Source: Saccharomyces mikatae IFO 1815 | Lineage: Eukaryota > Ascomycota > Saccharomycetes > Saccharomycetales > Saccharomycetaceae | DNA: 64,000 nt | Direction of reading: 5' to 3' | Assembly: GCF_947241705.1 (NCBI RefSeq) | Contig: NC_079270.1 | Location: 1-64,000 of the forward strand | Part shown: positions 17,553 through 27,715 of the stretch, piece after piece | Layout: each line of letters opens with the position of its first letter | Numbering within the stretch: the first letter of the stretch is position 1 | The notes under the pieces: model-generated | What the model saw: only the letters and a program-made list of their open reading frames with translations | What the model was told of the DNA's origin: nothing | Database searches by the model: none | Position numbers and translations under genes: made by a program

Positions 17553-19148
17553 TTATGTACCTATAGTATATGAACATCTTGAGGATCCATGGCTATCAGT
17601 AGAGTAAAGTATTTTTTTTTCATTTTGTCTGCTTTCACGTTTAAGTAAAACAAATATTATTACCGTGAACCCCATCATGGTAAGTGATGAAACACTAGCC
17701 CACACATAACCCTTGAAAAATCGGGGGGCCTCCTTGGTCTTCCACACTAAGAGAGCAATCCAAGCGATAGATGACTGGGCTGCCATATTCATGGAAACTA
17801 AAATAATAGAACGTTCCTGTATATTATCCTTGCACATTTCGCTTTGCCAGGAATATACCAATGGTAGCGTTGCAAACGCGGTATATTGTAAAGTAAATGC
17901 AAACCACTTTGTTCCTTCTCTTATGTTCCAGACAGCAAGTAAAATATTCCCAGTAAGATTCAATGCTTGAAAAAATAGTATTAAGCCCCAGCAGCAATGT
18001 AGTTTGTCTGCTATAATGCTACCAAAAAAAATATACAAAAGTCCAATTCCCGGAGTAATCATCGTTAAATTATTCAGCTTTGGGACGCTATATCTTTGTA
18101 AGGAATGTAACCACAATTGGAAACCACCATGGCTCGAGTTGCTACTATTCCACGCAAAAACATTCCAGGTCACTAAAACATACAATTTCCAATTTTTTAA
18201 CACTTTCTTCAACACAGACTTATCAAAGTTTTTATCAAGAGCGCCAGAAAATCCGTGCTGTATGCTGGAAACTCTTGATCGCATCAGTTTTATTTCATCG
18301 TCTGTTAAAAAAATCGAGTAACAGTTGTGAATATCGCCTGGTAAAGAGTAAAATCCAAGTAGTGCAACTACAATGGATATGGCACCCACAATTATAAAGT
18401 ACCACCTCCATCCGGAAAGTCCATGCGATGTGTTAAGAGCTCCGAATATTGCAGATTGCATTGCACCAGTGGACATTAATCCCGCATACTGTCCCACAAT
18501 CATAAATCCTGACCGTCTTGCCACTTCACCAGACTTGAAAAATGACCCAAACAAGTACATGTAGGCAATATAAGAAGGAGCCTCAAACACACCAGTGAAG
18601 AATCTTAGAATTTTAATTTGACGAACAGACGTTGATTTTCCTGTTCCAATGGTAAGCAGTCCCCAACAAATCTCTAGTGCAGGCAGGAAAAAATTGAGTG
18701 GAATACGTGGTAGCAAAATGAATGGTAATTGAAATACTATATTACCGGCAGTGTAAAGCGATTGAATATCTACAAGGTCATTTCCTTCAAAATCAAGTTC
18801 TTCCTTCATTCCAGATACGTATGCGTTGTTCATATTCACGGTGAGCATTTTGACCCATGTTGAAAGACATGCATAGAAAGTTAATAATATATCCAGTTTC
18901 AATAAAAGTTTTCTCTCAGCGCCCAGTTTGAAATGGCAGAGGTCGTTTTTGTTAAACATATGTTGCAATTGTTTCATTCTACCTTTACTTTTCTCCGAAA
19001 CTGTAGTTTCCTGACCAATTTCCTCTGAATGTGCTGTCACATCGTGCTTCGTGCTAGTGTAGTTTTCTTCCATTCTCTGAACGTATTCATCGTTCACAAT
19101 ACGCTTTGTTGGGATAAATCCCAATTTTAGATAGTCCCAAGGTGCCAT
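17553..19148 (-). CDS. Anion:cation symporter (Dal5/Vht1-type) permease
   Basis: This 531-residue major-facilitator protein belongs to the fungal anion:cation symporter family (Dal5, Vht1, Fen2, Seo1, Yct1, Soa1). Hallmarks are NNAYVSGMKEELDFEGNDL in the first loop, ILRFFTGVFEAPSYIAYMY, GLSGWRWYFIIVGAISI and QERSIILVSMNMAAQSS; about 12 membrane segments can be drawn. The first 85 residues are polar and cytosolic. Of the known members, the NAYVSGMKE..GNDL and SLFL.DDEI features recall the biotin and pantothenate carriers Vht1 and Fen2, but the substrate cannot be fixed. No Vhr1 half-sites were found upstream. The gene is intact and on the same strand as the methyltransferase, which suggests uptake or release of a compound the enzyme handles; this is inference. 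Confidence 0.85.
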   Translation of the reverse strand: MAPWDYLKLGFIPTKRIVNDEYVQRMEENYTSTKHDVTAHSEEIGQETTVSEKSKGRMKQLQHMFNKNDLCHFKLGAERKLLLKLDILLTFYACLSTWVKMLTVNMNNAYVSGMKEELDFEGNDLVDIQSLYTAGNIVFQLPFILLPRIPLNFFLPALEICWGLLTIGTGKSTSVRQIKILRFFTGVFEAPSYIAYMYLFGSFFKSGEVARRSGFMIVGQYAGLMSTGAMQSAIFGALNTSHGLSGWRWYFIIVGAISIVVALLGFYSLPGDIHNCYSIFLTDDEIKLMRSRVSSIQHGFSGALDKNFDKSVLKKVLKNWKLYVLVTWNVFAWNSSNSSHGGFQLWLHSLQRYSVPKLNNLTMITPGIGLLYIFFGSIIADKLHCCWGLILFFQALNLTGNILLAVWNIREGTKWFAFTLQYTAFATLPLVYSWQSEMCKDNIQERSIILVSMNMAAQSSIAWIALLVWKTKEAPRFFKGYVWASVSSLTMMGFTVIIFVLLKRESRQNEKKILYSTDSHGSSRCSYTIGT

Positions 19149-19869
19149 AAATACAGTTTGAATTGTATTTTTTACCTATCATTGAACTATGTAACAGGAA
19201 CTTGTGATACGAAACACATCCTTAAATAGCTTTTAGTTGTATCGTAACTGATCTTTGAAGTCTCAATGGTTTGCTTACAAAAGAAGGTGCACCTTAATTC
19301 TGGATTGATAAACAGTGACGTGTCTCATGTCCAAATTGATTGTTACTTTTCTTTTCACGGTCCTATTGAACCTTTTAGTTTTGAGATAACCTTACTATAG
19401 TAAGACCCTGTAGGTGCAGTTTTCCTTGTTACTTCCTTTTATGGCAACAATTTCCGCGCCTGCAAATACTTGAGTTTTTATCAGCGTCCGGATGTATATA
19501 ATAAAGATATCTCAACTCTAAGAACAAAGCCCATGTACAAAACTGTATAGGTGTCATTCAAACTCAAAAATTAATGGATGAGACATATAGCTGCAAACGT
19601 GATGGAAAAAGAAAAAAAAGAGCTCTCATCATATCTTAACGTATTTCTTTTCTTTCTTTAAGAAAATCTGTTGCCAGGTGTCACACACACATCGGTCAAT
19701 TTGTTCATTTCCCAGTTGTGAACAAGGTGTAATTGATACTAAATCTAAATTTCCGTATATTCGTGTGAGAATGGATGATTAAAGATTCACGATTAATTAA
19801 TTAGCAGAAAACGACACCTTATATTGAAAAAGAATGCACTAAGTTATTAGGCGTATCCTTCAGTTTAAG
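19149..19869. other. Intergenic, symporter promoter
   Basis: This AT-rich spacer upstream of the symporter has a TATA-like TGTATATAATAAAG near 19493. No coding sequence was recognised before the SRY1 relic. Confidence 0.4.
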
Positions 19870-20400
19870 ATGGTATGTATCTTCGTGTCTATACTACTGC
19901 TTTAAATAACATTCTTATTTTTTCCCAACTACTTCTTTGTGTTTTGGGAGGATAGCAGCAAATCCTAAACAAGCAGTAGGTTCGACAACTAACTTCATGT
20001 GTTTCTCGAGGGAGTGTATTCGTTTATTAGTTCTTGATCGCTTACCGTCAAAATACCATCCACATTTTCCCCAATATTGTACACTCCTACACGTCATGTT
20101 TGAGCACCATTTGTAATGACAATTGAAAGTCAGTGTGAACAAAAGAACCGGATGTGAAGGATTACTGTTAGTCGTTAATAGCTACAGGTTTTACCACAGA
20201 AAGTTTGCAGCCTGGAGAGAGACTTCCAGCGACAAGTTCAGGTCACCCAAACGAGTCCTCCCCATCCGATGGAAACATAACTCATCAGGTTGTCTAATCT
20301 CTTCTAATTGCTCCTTTTTTGAAGTGTCCTGCCCTTAAAGTACCTCAAAATGATCGAGAGAAGTTTTATACAAACTGTTATAGAGATGTTCCTAAGATGT
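19870..20400 (-). pseudogene. SRY1 (3-hydroxyaspartate/serine dehydratase) relic
   Basis: Reading the minus strand from about 20390 to 19870 gives a chain of segments matching S. cerevisiae Sry1 in order. They are LDHFEVL, GQDTSKKEQLEEIRQPDEL, LVAGSLSPGCKLSVVKPVAIND, SFTSGSFVH, ENVDGILTVSDQEL and MKLVVEPTACLGFAAILPK. Sry1 is a PLP enzyme acting on 3-hydroxyaspartate and serine. The segments lie in different frames with stops between them, and the N-terminal half, including the PLP lysine, is not recognisable; the gene is dead. In S. cerevisiae SRY1 lies next to COS9 on chromosome XI left, so this relic belongs with the MCH2/COS block at 4-10 kb. Confidence 0.8.
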
Positions 20401-21270
20401 TCTAACTCGGTAGGTGGTTCAGGTGCTGGTGTAAATGCATTAGATGTTTCGGAGAGCTGTTTTTGCAATGGTAAAATATAAAGTTGTAATCATCAACCCA
20501 CTACCTGAAAGTTAAGAAGAGCAATGGGTAGGATATAGTCTTTACCCTAGTTGTGTTGTGATCTCTTTATGTTTTTTTTTTCAAATTCCTGATCCCTCAA
20601 ACTTGTCTGACTGGAAGTAATGACAACTTGTTTGGCAGGCAGAGGTTTGAACAAATCAGTCATACTTAATAGTGCTTTATGTGGCGATAAATGTATTTTA
20701 GTAAAATACAAAGCTGTTTAGCGAATTGATTAACTGGTTGATGAAGAGAACGATGGCAAGCTTCCTTGGCCTGGAAATTTTGTGGTACTTTTATATGGTC
20801 TGAGATTTTACCCCGGATATCCCTAAATGCAGATAATGCAACTTACTTTAGCCTTCGTACGAGATCTGTTTACTGATTTTATACAGCACTAAAAGCTAAT
20901 TCTAAATGCATGTAACTAAAATAGAGGCAATCGCACAAGGATATGGTTAATACTATTAAAAAACATTACCAATCATTGGATGGTACATAGAATTTGTAGT
21001 AACCAAATTCGATTCTTATTATTAATGAAGGTTATTTATTTTCATACACTTGTGTGATGCTACATATAAGAATAGATTGTATTTTGTTAAGAGGATACAG
21101 TGATATATACGTTACTTTTATAGACTTTATAAGGAAATATCTAATCATCTTATTATATAATGTATTAACACTAGCATCGTACCATGAGCATAAGTGTGAC
21201 TTACTAGTGACATACTGATCTAACCATGTGATCTTCTGACCCTCGGTAACTCAAACGCAACATCAATAGT
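20401..21270. other. Intergenic, no gene seen
   Basis: The start may still hold unrecognisable SRY1 5' sequence (a weak match ends near 20460). The rest is AT-rich with no frame or relic. Confidence 0.4.
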
Positions 21271-21509
21271 GTTTATGTAAGGTTTTGCGATCTATCTTAT
21301 ATCTCATAATGTAGTGAGATTATTGGACATTTCTGTATGTTATGTAAATGCAAGAGTTATTTAGTTACTGCTTTTGTACATAGGAACTATGTTTTCTTAA
21401 GTACTAATAGATTGGAGATTTGCCACTATATGTTCTCCTTGTGTAATACATTACTCAAACAATAGCGAAACGTTACTCATATCATGCTTTTAGGTTATCA
21501 CATTGAACA
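21271..21509 (-). mobile_element. Probable Ty5 solo LTR (fossil)
   Basis: The right end, read on the minus strand, begins TGTTCAATGTGATAACC and goes on with AAAAGCATGATATG, close to the Ty5 LTR start as I remember it. A TGTTT at 21271 gives a plausible other end and a length of about 240 bp, near the 251 bp of Ty5 LTRs. No clear target-site duplication is seen. It is an old solo LTR if the call is right. Confidence 0.4.
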
Positions 21510-21829
21510 GGTATTAACAAATCAAAGTATGTTTTTGTAGGTTTTAGTTCTACCAGTCGATTTTCATCATCAGATGGCGAACACGTTACTTTGATGGCTG
21601 AGCAGGAAACGAAAATGATCAAATCAAAATCATCAGATTCATGCTAAATGTAAGTATCCGGGTTTTATGTTTTTAAAATTTTGGAACCTGTTGCGCCAAA
21701 ATGTATTTAAAACTCGCCACTATGCAACCAGAAAATCATCTGCTTCTTTTATTTTTTTGTCAATTGAATCGTAACGTTGGTTCAGAGCATTGAAAAAACT
21801 CAGAACTAATAAAAGGTGAAAGAAAAATT
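21510..21829 (+). promoter_or_regulatory. VTH-like gene promoter, with an exact ARS consensus
   Basis: This is the upstream region of the truncated VTH gene. TTTTATGTTTT at 21663-21673 matches the 11-bp ARS consensus exactly, but an isolated match is weak evidence for an origin. Confidence 0.35.
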
Positions 21830-24064
21830 ATGATATTATTTCATGCCCTATATATTATATGGATCTTCATACTTTTTCCGTTATTCAAAGCAGAGGAATT
21901 CATCCCTAAAGTGACGGAGAACCTTATAGAAGAAACATCATTTAATCTAGTGAGTTTTGATGATTCCAACACTTCGATCAGATTAGATGGTTGGGGGGTC
22001 GTGTGGATAAGTTTCGATGCTGGGGAAAATTGGGAAGCTGTTAAAGAAATTGAAGAGCGTATTTTTAAATTTACTGTTGATCCTTTCCATGGACAGGAAA
22101 GAGGTTTCGCTTTTATATGTGAATCACCCAAGTTCTACATTACTGATGACCGTGGGGGGTCATGGAGGGCTTTAACTATACCCTCATCTGAAGAATATTT
22201 AGATGGCGACTGTTTTATAACCACTCATCCGACAAAAAAAGAGCTTATTATTGCGAATTGCTACAGCTATATGATAAACGCAGATGTTGTAGATGACCCA
22301 AGTGAAATTTATTTGACCAATAATGGAGGATCCTTTTTCAAAATTAAACCTTCCTTGGAAAAGAAAAAAGACGACGATATAACAACCTCAAGCTGTGACT
22401 TCATCAAGTCTAGCAAGAATTCTGATTTTACTGGTAATGATGCTTCGATACTATGTTTGTTCTCTAACCGTGAGTACGATGAGGAATATCGCTTAACTGG
22501 TCACTACACTCAATTGGCTTTAAGCAGTGATGGAGGCAAAACGTTTAAAGAATTCGATGAATTCAAACATAAAATTGTTAATCGATACAAGATATTGAAG
22601 TCTCATGTGGTCGTTTTAACGCAAGATGACAGCCATAACGAGATGTCATCTATGGACATCTGGATATCCAAAGATGCATCGACTTTTCAAAAGGCACAAC
22701 TACCTACTCCATTACGGGACGTCGAAGTGGGTAAAATTCATGAAGATTCTATGGGAAGAATCATCCTTCCTATATCTACAGGATTCACAGATGAGAAAAA
22801 TGAGCAACCAGCTCCCTCAGAGATTTTAATATCAGATTCTCGAGGGTTGAAATTTTCACCTATTAAATGGACACCAAACCATCAGTTTGGAGATATTAGA
22901 CTCACTTTTCCTGATTTCTTGAAAGGGACAATATTTGGATCATTTCATCCTTCCATTGATTACTCTCATCGCAAAGGAATATACAGTGGAAATATTTCCA
23001 GAGAAGAAACTAAAATATCTGTTGATAACGGCCTCACGTGGTCAAATTTGAAAGTTGTCGATCGAGAAAATGCCGATTCATTTGGTTGCGATATTACTAG
23101 GACTGAGGAATGTTCGCTTCACGGTCATTCATACAACCCAATATTTCCAAATCCTTCTGCCGGAATCATTATGATGACAGGTTCTGTTGGCGATGGTAGT
23201 GAATTCAAGCGAAAAGACCAAAAAACTTTCATTTCTAGAGACGGTGGTCTAACATGGAGATTGGCGCATAACTCTTCTGGCTTATTTGCTACTGGTGATC
23301 TGGGAAATATCATTGTATATATCCCGTATTTTTCAGATGAGGATGGTGGTGTACAGTCCAAAATTTACTTTTCTTTGGACCAAGGTAAAATATGGAGTGA
23401 ATATGAACTGACTGATGGTATAAGTTTTATCCATCCATCAGAACTGATTAATACAGCACCAGATGGATCTGGCTCAAAATTTATTCTAAACGGATATCAC
23501 ATCACTACATCCCATCAAAAAGGAAGCATCGTGTATGCAATCGATTTTTCTGCTGCATTTGACTATAAAATTTGTGAAGAGGAAGATTTTGAAGATTGGA
23601 ATTTAGCAGATGGGAAATGTGTTAATGGCGCTAAATACAAGTATAGAAGAAGAAAACAGGACGCCCGTTGTTTGGTCAAAAAAGCATTCAAAGATATGAG
23701 TTTACTTGAAACTCCTTGTAACAGCTGTTCTGAATCTGACAACGAGTGTTCGTTTCAATTTGTTAGGGATACAAACGGGCAGTGTGTACCAGATTATAAT
23801 CTGATTGCTCTTTCCCGTATATGTGACAAATCGAAGGGTAAATCGGTATTAGTAAAGCCATTGCAATTAATCAAAGGAGATAAATGTAAAACACCCATGA
23901 AAATTGAGCCCATAGACATTTCATGTGACGAAATCCCAAAGGAGGGCTCGAATGGTAAGAAAATAGTAAGTACTGGAAACAAATTTGACTTTGAAAGTCA
24001 ATTTCATCAATATCTCGATACAGTTATCGATGGAACTTTTGGTCATGCTGGATTCAATAGGTAA
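21830..24064 (+). CDS. VTH/VPS10-like sorting receptor, truncated to one domain
   Basis: The 744-residue product opens with a signal peptide (about 21 residues, ending FKAEE). It then has one Vps10 domain: at least seven Asp-box repeats (for example SFDAGENW, TDDRGGSW, SSDGGKTF, SVDNGLTW, SRDGGLTW) and the cysteine-rich 10CC module from about residue 580. Full Vth1, Vth2 and Vps10 have about 1550 residues, with two such domains, a membrane anchor and a cytosolic tail. Here the frame stops at 24064. The sequence just after it (24053-24147) still reads like the start of the second domain in another frame (GNAYISQDDGQTIKR), so a frameshift caused the loss, and the rest is gone. The product would be soluble and unable to cycle; it is probably a decaying gene. 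VTH beside IMA and HXT is the known duplicated subtelomeric block. Confidence 0.87.
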   Translation: MILFHALYIIWIFILFPLFKAEEFIPKVTENLIEETSFNLVSFDDSNTSIRLDGWGVVWISFDAGENWEAVKEIEERIFKFTVDPFHGQERGFAFICESPKFYITDDRGGSWRALTIPSSEEYLDGDCFITTHPTKKELIIANCYSYMINADVVDDPSEIYLTNNGGSFFKIKPSLEKKKDDDITTSSCDFIKSSKNSDFTGNDASILCLFSNREYDEEYRLTGHYTQLALSSDGGKTFKEFDEFKHKIVNRYKILKSHVVVLTQDDSHNEMSSMDIWISKDASTFQKAQLPTPLRDVEVGKIHEDSMGRIILPISTGFTDEKNEQPAPSEILISDSRGLKFSPIKWTPNHQFGDIRLTFPDFLKGTIFGSFHPSIDYSHRKGIYSGNISREETKISVDNGLTWSNLKVVDRENADSFGCDITRTEECSLHGHSYNPIFPNPSAGIIMMTGSVGDGSEFKRKDQKTFISRDGGLTWRLAHNSSGLFATGDLGNIIVYIPYFSDEDGGVQSKIYFSLDQGKIWSEYELTDGISFIHPSELINTAPDGSGSKFILNGYHITTSHQKGSIVYAIDFSAAFDYKICEEEDFEDWNLADGKCVNGAKYKYRRRKQDARCLVKKAFKDMSLLETPCNSCSESDNECSFQFVRDTNGQCVPDYNLIALSRICDKSKGKSVLVKPLQLIKGDKCKTPMKIEPIDISCDEIPKEGSNGKKIVSTGNKFDFESQFHQYLDTVIDGTFGHAGFNR

Positions 24065-24147
24065 TGCATACATATCTCAAGATGATGGGCAAACAATAAA
24101 AAGGTTTTACACTGAAGATGAAAAATTTGACACTATTTGGAACTGAT

Positions 24148-25945
24148 ATTATATGAAATATATAAGTTCTTACTATTATATTAATGTACTATTATAATAC
24201 ATATTTACAGTTTTAATATGAAGTTGTGTTCAACCATATTTCAACTCTTCAGTTTATTTGCTTGAACTTAAAAGTAACATTTTCTTAACTCACGGTAAAG
24301 GGTACTCTTTTTGATAGCTAAATTTCCTGAGGCCAGGAAATTATGTAGGTCAGTAAATTTTAGAGTTAAAACACAGGAGGCATTCATTTTGTTATGGTGG
24401 AAAAATTGTGAATCAATCTTAAGTCTAGAATGTCATACAATAGCATACCACACGTAAGATGAGGATAAAACTTTTACATAAATGCTTGATAATGCAATTC
24501 ATTGTGAGTTCGCAGGCACACTTTTCAAATATCAGTCAAATGAAGATGTAGTTATGTGCTAGGTATAGGAAAAGTCCTTGGAAACAGGAAGTTTCGTTTC
24601 TTCGATAGATTTTTTCCACAGTAATAAAATATCCCTCTTTAAAAAACATTATCAGCTACTTGTCCACCGGTGGCTGCGACACTCAAACAAGAGCACACGT
24701 TACATGCAGCAGCCTGCCACTAGGGACATTCCAGATGCATTGCGATCAAGCAGTGCTGCTTAAAAGTTTGAATCAGCAGCTGCAAGCACCAAATAACAGT
24801 CCTTAGTTGGAGAGATATTTAGTTCTCAATACATATACTATCCTCCTAATTTGTAGCCACTGAATTTACTATAAATAGAATAACTGTCATGGAATATATT
24901 ATCTATACGTAAATGAAAGATTCCTCCTCCATTAATGTCTCATCATCCTGTTTCTCTGTTTATCATGATACTCACAAAATTTATTCACTCCCCGATAGAA
25001 TATTATCTGCACATTTAACATTTTTCACCCTCAACAATATGGTAATCCAATATTCATCTTCCTCACGGACGTCACCGCAGACATTCCGTCTGTCACTTGC
25101 TTGCAAACTCCGCTGCGCACGATCATAGAAATTCCAAAGTTATAGAGCGAAGAACATATACAACCATAAATAAACTTTACAATTCGTGCTCCTATACTGA
25201 TATGAACGCTGGTATGAATTAATAGTGTAGCATGCTCAGATTTGTGAGTATGAGCTACTCAAATCTCCTACATTTGCTGTTCTGAGACTTTTAGTATTTA
25301 TTGCTCGTAAACTCAGTATTAATAGAATTTTACGAAGTTATTTGGCCTTCTGGTTGACGAATTTTTCTTTTTTTTTTTGATAGAGATATTCTCCTGCATT
25401 AGTTTGTGTTATTACTAAGACGGCGTCTGATAGTATTTAAATCTCATTGGCATGGAAACTAATACGTAAGCGTAAACTCACTTAGACTTTTTGTAAAAGA
25501 AGTATACATGAATTGCCTACTACATATCTTAAGTGTCTTTTTTCCATTGTATTCAAAATGAATTTAGAAAGAGATTATGGCAAAATTATTTTCATTCCCG
25601 AATGACACGACGGAACCATTAGAACAACTAGAAATAGAAAAACAAAGTGAACTCAGAATCTCCACCGTAGGTCTTCTTGAGTACAATCTAGCCGTTTATG
25701 ATCTCCACATCTTTGTATTTCAGAAAGGGCACTTAATCCAATATTTATAATTAGTTATAACATTGATATTATTGGCAAAAAACAGAGAGGTTGAAAAAAA
25801 AAAGAAATTTATGTACATGCCAAGATGCAGCTGAAACTTAAATCAACACATAGTAAAGAAAAGATAAATGTCGTTACTATTCAAGGTACAAAAAAATAAA
25901 ATAAAAATTAAGAGTAATATATATTCTGTTCGTCACAATCGTCAA
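24148..25945. other. Intergenic, 3' part of VTH missing
   Basis: This is 1.8 kb of AT-rich sequence between the truncated VTH gene and the isomaltase. I found neither the second Vps10 domain nor an ENB1 gene, which occupies this side of IMA2 on S. cerevisiae chromosome XV. Confidence 0.45.
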
Positions 25946-27715
25946 TCATTCAGATATGTAAATTCTGCCCTCCCATGGCTTCAATGTTCTGGAAGATGCA
26001 TCAACTTCCTCCTTTGGATAGTTTCCAAACTCCAATTTAAACGATGGGCTATCATTTGGAATCTTGAACTCTATACTATCAGAGCTAAAGTTCAAAGCAG
26101 CAAACAATTTCTTGTTGTCATACTTCTTTGTGAAGCTGAATAGCTTTTTGTTGTCCAAATCAATGAACTCAAAATCATAACCGTACACAGTAATGTCCTT
26201 GTGCGCCTTTCTGAATTTCAAGGCCTCCTTCCAGAAGTTCAAAACTGAGTTTAAATCCTTGGCTTCATCTTCGGCGTTGATGCCTTCTCTGAAAGACTCA
26301 TTCAAGTAAAACCATGGCTTAGCATCCGGCCCTGAGAACCCTGCGTTTGGTTCTTCACTAGTCCATTGCATTGGGGTTCTGGCATGGTCTCTGGAAATAA
26401 GAGCAAGGGCTTCTAAAAACTTCTTCATCTCCTTTGAGTTCTCTCCATGCTCTTCCTTAATCGCCTTATAGTTGTTCTTGACTTCCACATCCTCGTACTT
26501 CTCAATAGGCCAGTTCTTGAAATTGATCGCACCCAGTTCTTGTCCTTGGTAAACATACAGAGTACCAGTCAGTGACACTAACAATACAGATAATAATTTA
26601 CCAGAAATGACACGGTTCTTTGGCGAGTCGTCACCGAATCTCGTAATCGAACGAGGTTGGTCGTGGTTTTCGAGATAAATTGTTGACCAACAGTCAGTCC
26701 CGTTAACGTATCTGAACAATTCAGCTAACGCAACCTTCCAATCCTTCAATTCAAATGGGATCAAATTTTGACGGAACTTGGGCGAAGTCCCAACATCAGT
26801 GTGGGAAAAGTTGAATAACTCACTAAGCTCGTGTCTTGATGCACTTGTATACAACCTCTTGGTCTCGTCAGAAGCATGTTGCATTTCACCAACTGTCATA
26901 ATCTCTCTACTATCCTTCACTCTGTTTCTGATGAACTTGTTCATTTCTTGATGAAACTCGTGGATACGTGGTCCGTTCATTGTGAAAGGATCACTGGGTT
27001 GCCACTTCGTGTTTTCGTCAATCACAGGAGCGTCTGGTAGACCAGCAATCTTGGAGTACAAGCTTCCCACATCAATTCTAAAACCATCAACACCATGGTC
27101 TAACCAGTACCCAACGGCACTTTCGTAGATTGCCTTTCTGCAGTCTTCGTTCTCCCAGTTGAGATCAGGTTGGGTGGAGCAAAACAAACGCAAGTAAAAC
27201 TCTTGTGTCTTTTCATCGAACGTCCATGCAGAACCACCGAAGTAAGACCTCCAATTGTTTGGAGGGATTGGCTTGCCTTCGGCGTCATAACCCTTAGGAG
27301 GTCTCCAGAAGAACCAGTCACGTTTTGGATTGGTTTTTGAGGATCTGCTCTCTTTGAACCATTCATGTTCGCTCGAGCAATGGTTGATGACTAAGTCGGT
27401 AATGAATTTCATACCTAGCTTGTGCGTCTTTTCAATCAAGGCAAAACAGTCCTCATTGGTACCGTATGTTGGCCACACCTTCTCGTAGTTGGCAATATCG
27501 TAACCCATATCATCTTGTGGCGAGTCGTAAAATGGCGAGATCCAAATGGCATCGGCGCCAAGCTCTTTGATGTACTCCAACTTGGATGCAATACCTTTCA
27601 TGTCACCCCACCCGTCGTTGTTGGAGTCCTTAAAACTTGCTGGGTAAATCTGGTAGATTGTGGCCTCTTTCCACCACTTGGTTTCTGTTTCTGGATGCGC
27701 GGAAGAAATGGTCAT
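25946..27715 (-). CDS. IMA2: Isomaltase (oligo-1,6-glucosidase), IMA family
   Basis: This 589-residue GH13 alpha-glucosidase is nearly identical in layout to S. cerevisiae Ima1-4. The catalytic residues are D215 ([10 protein letters not shown]), E277 (TVGEMQH) and D352 (LENHDQPR). V216-G217-S218 after the nucleophile is the isomaltase type; maltases such as Mal12 have Thr at 216. It should hydrolyse alpha-1,6 bonds of isomaltose, palatinose and methyl-glucoside in the cytosol; there is no signal peptide. It is divergent from a hexose transporter gene, and a TATATAAG box lies about 135 bp upstream (27848-27855). By position next to HXT11 and HPF1 it is IMA2, but the IMA copies are so alike that the symbol is positional. 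Confidence 0.95.
   Translation of the reverse strand: MTISSAHPETETKWWKEATIYQIYPASFKDSNNDGWGDMKGIASKLEYIKELGADAIWISPFYDSPQDDMGYDIANYEKVWPTYGTNEDCFALIEKTHKLGMKFITDLVINHCSSEHEWFKESRSSKTNPKRDWFFWRPPKGYDAEGKPIPPNNWRSYFGGSAWTFDEKTQEFYLRLFCSTQPDLNWENEDCRKAIYESAVGYWLDHGVDGFRIDVGSLYSKIAGLPDAPVIDENTKWQPSDPFTMNGPRIHEFHQEMNKFIRNRVKDSREIMTVGEMQHASDETKRLYTSASRHELSELFNFSHTDVGTSPKFRQNLIPFELKDWKVALAELFRYVNGTDCWSTIYLENHDQPRSITRFGDDSPKNRVISGKLLSVLLVSLTGTLYVYQGQELGAINFKNWPIEKYEDVEVKNNYKAIKEEHGENSKEMKKFLEALALISRDHARTPMQWTSEEPNAGFSGPDAKPWFYLNESFREGINAEDEAKDLNSVLNFWKEALKFRKAHKDITVYGYDFEFIDLDNKKLFSFTKKYDNKKLFAALNFSSDSIEFKIPNDSPSFKLEFGNYPKEEVDASSRTLKPWEGRIYISE

Noticed and set aside
24148-25945. Searched for ENB1 or the second Vps10 domain
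   Set aside because: No segment longer than a few residues matched either; left as intergenic.
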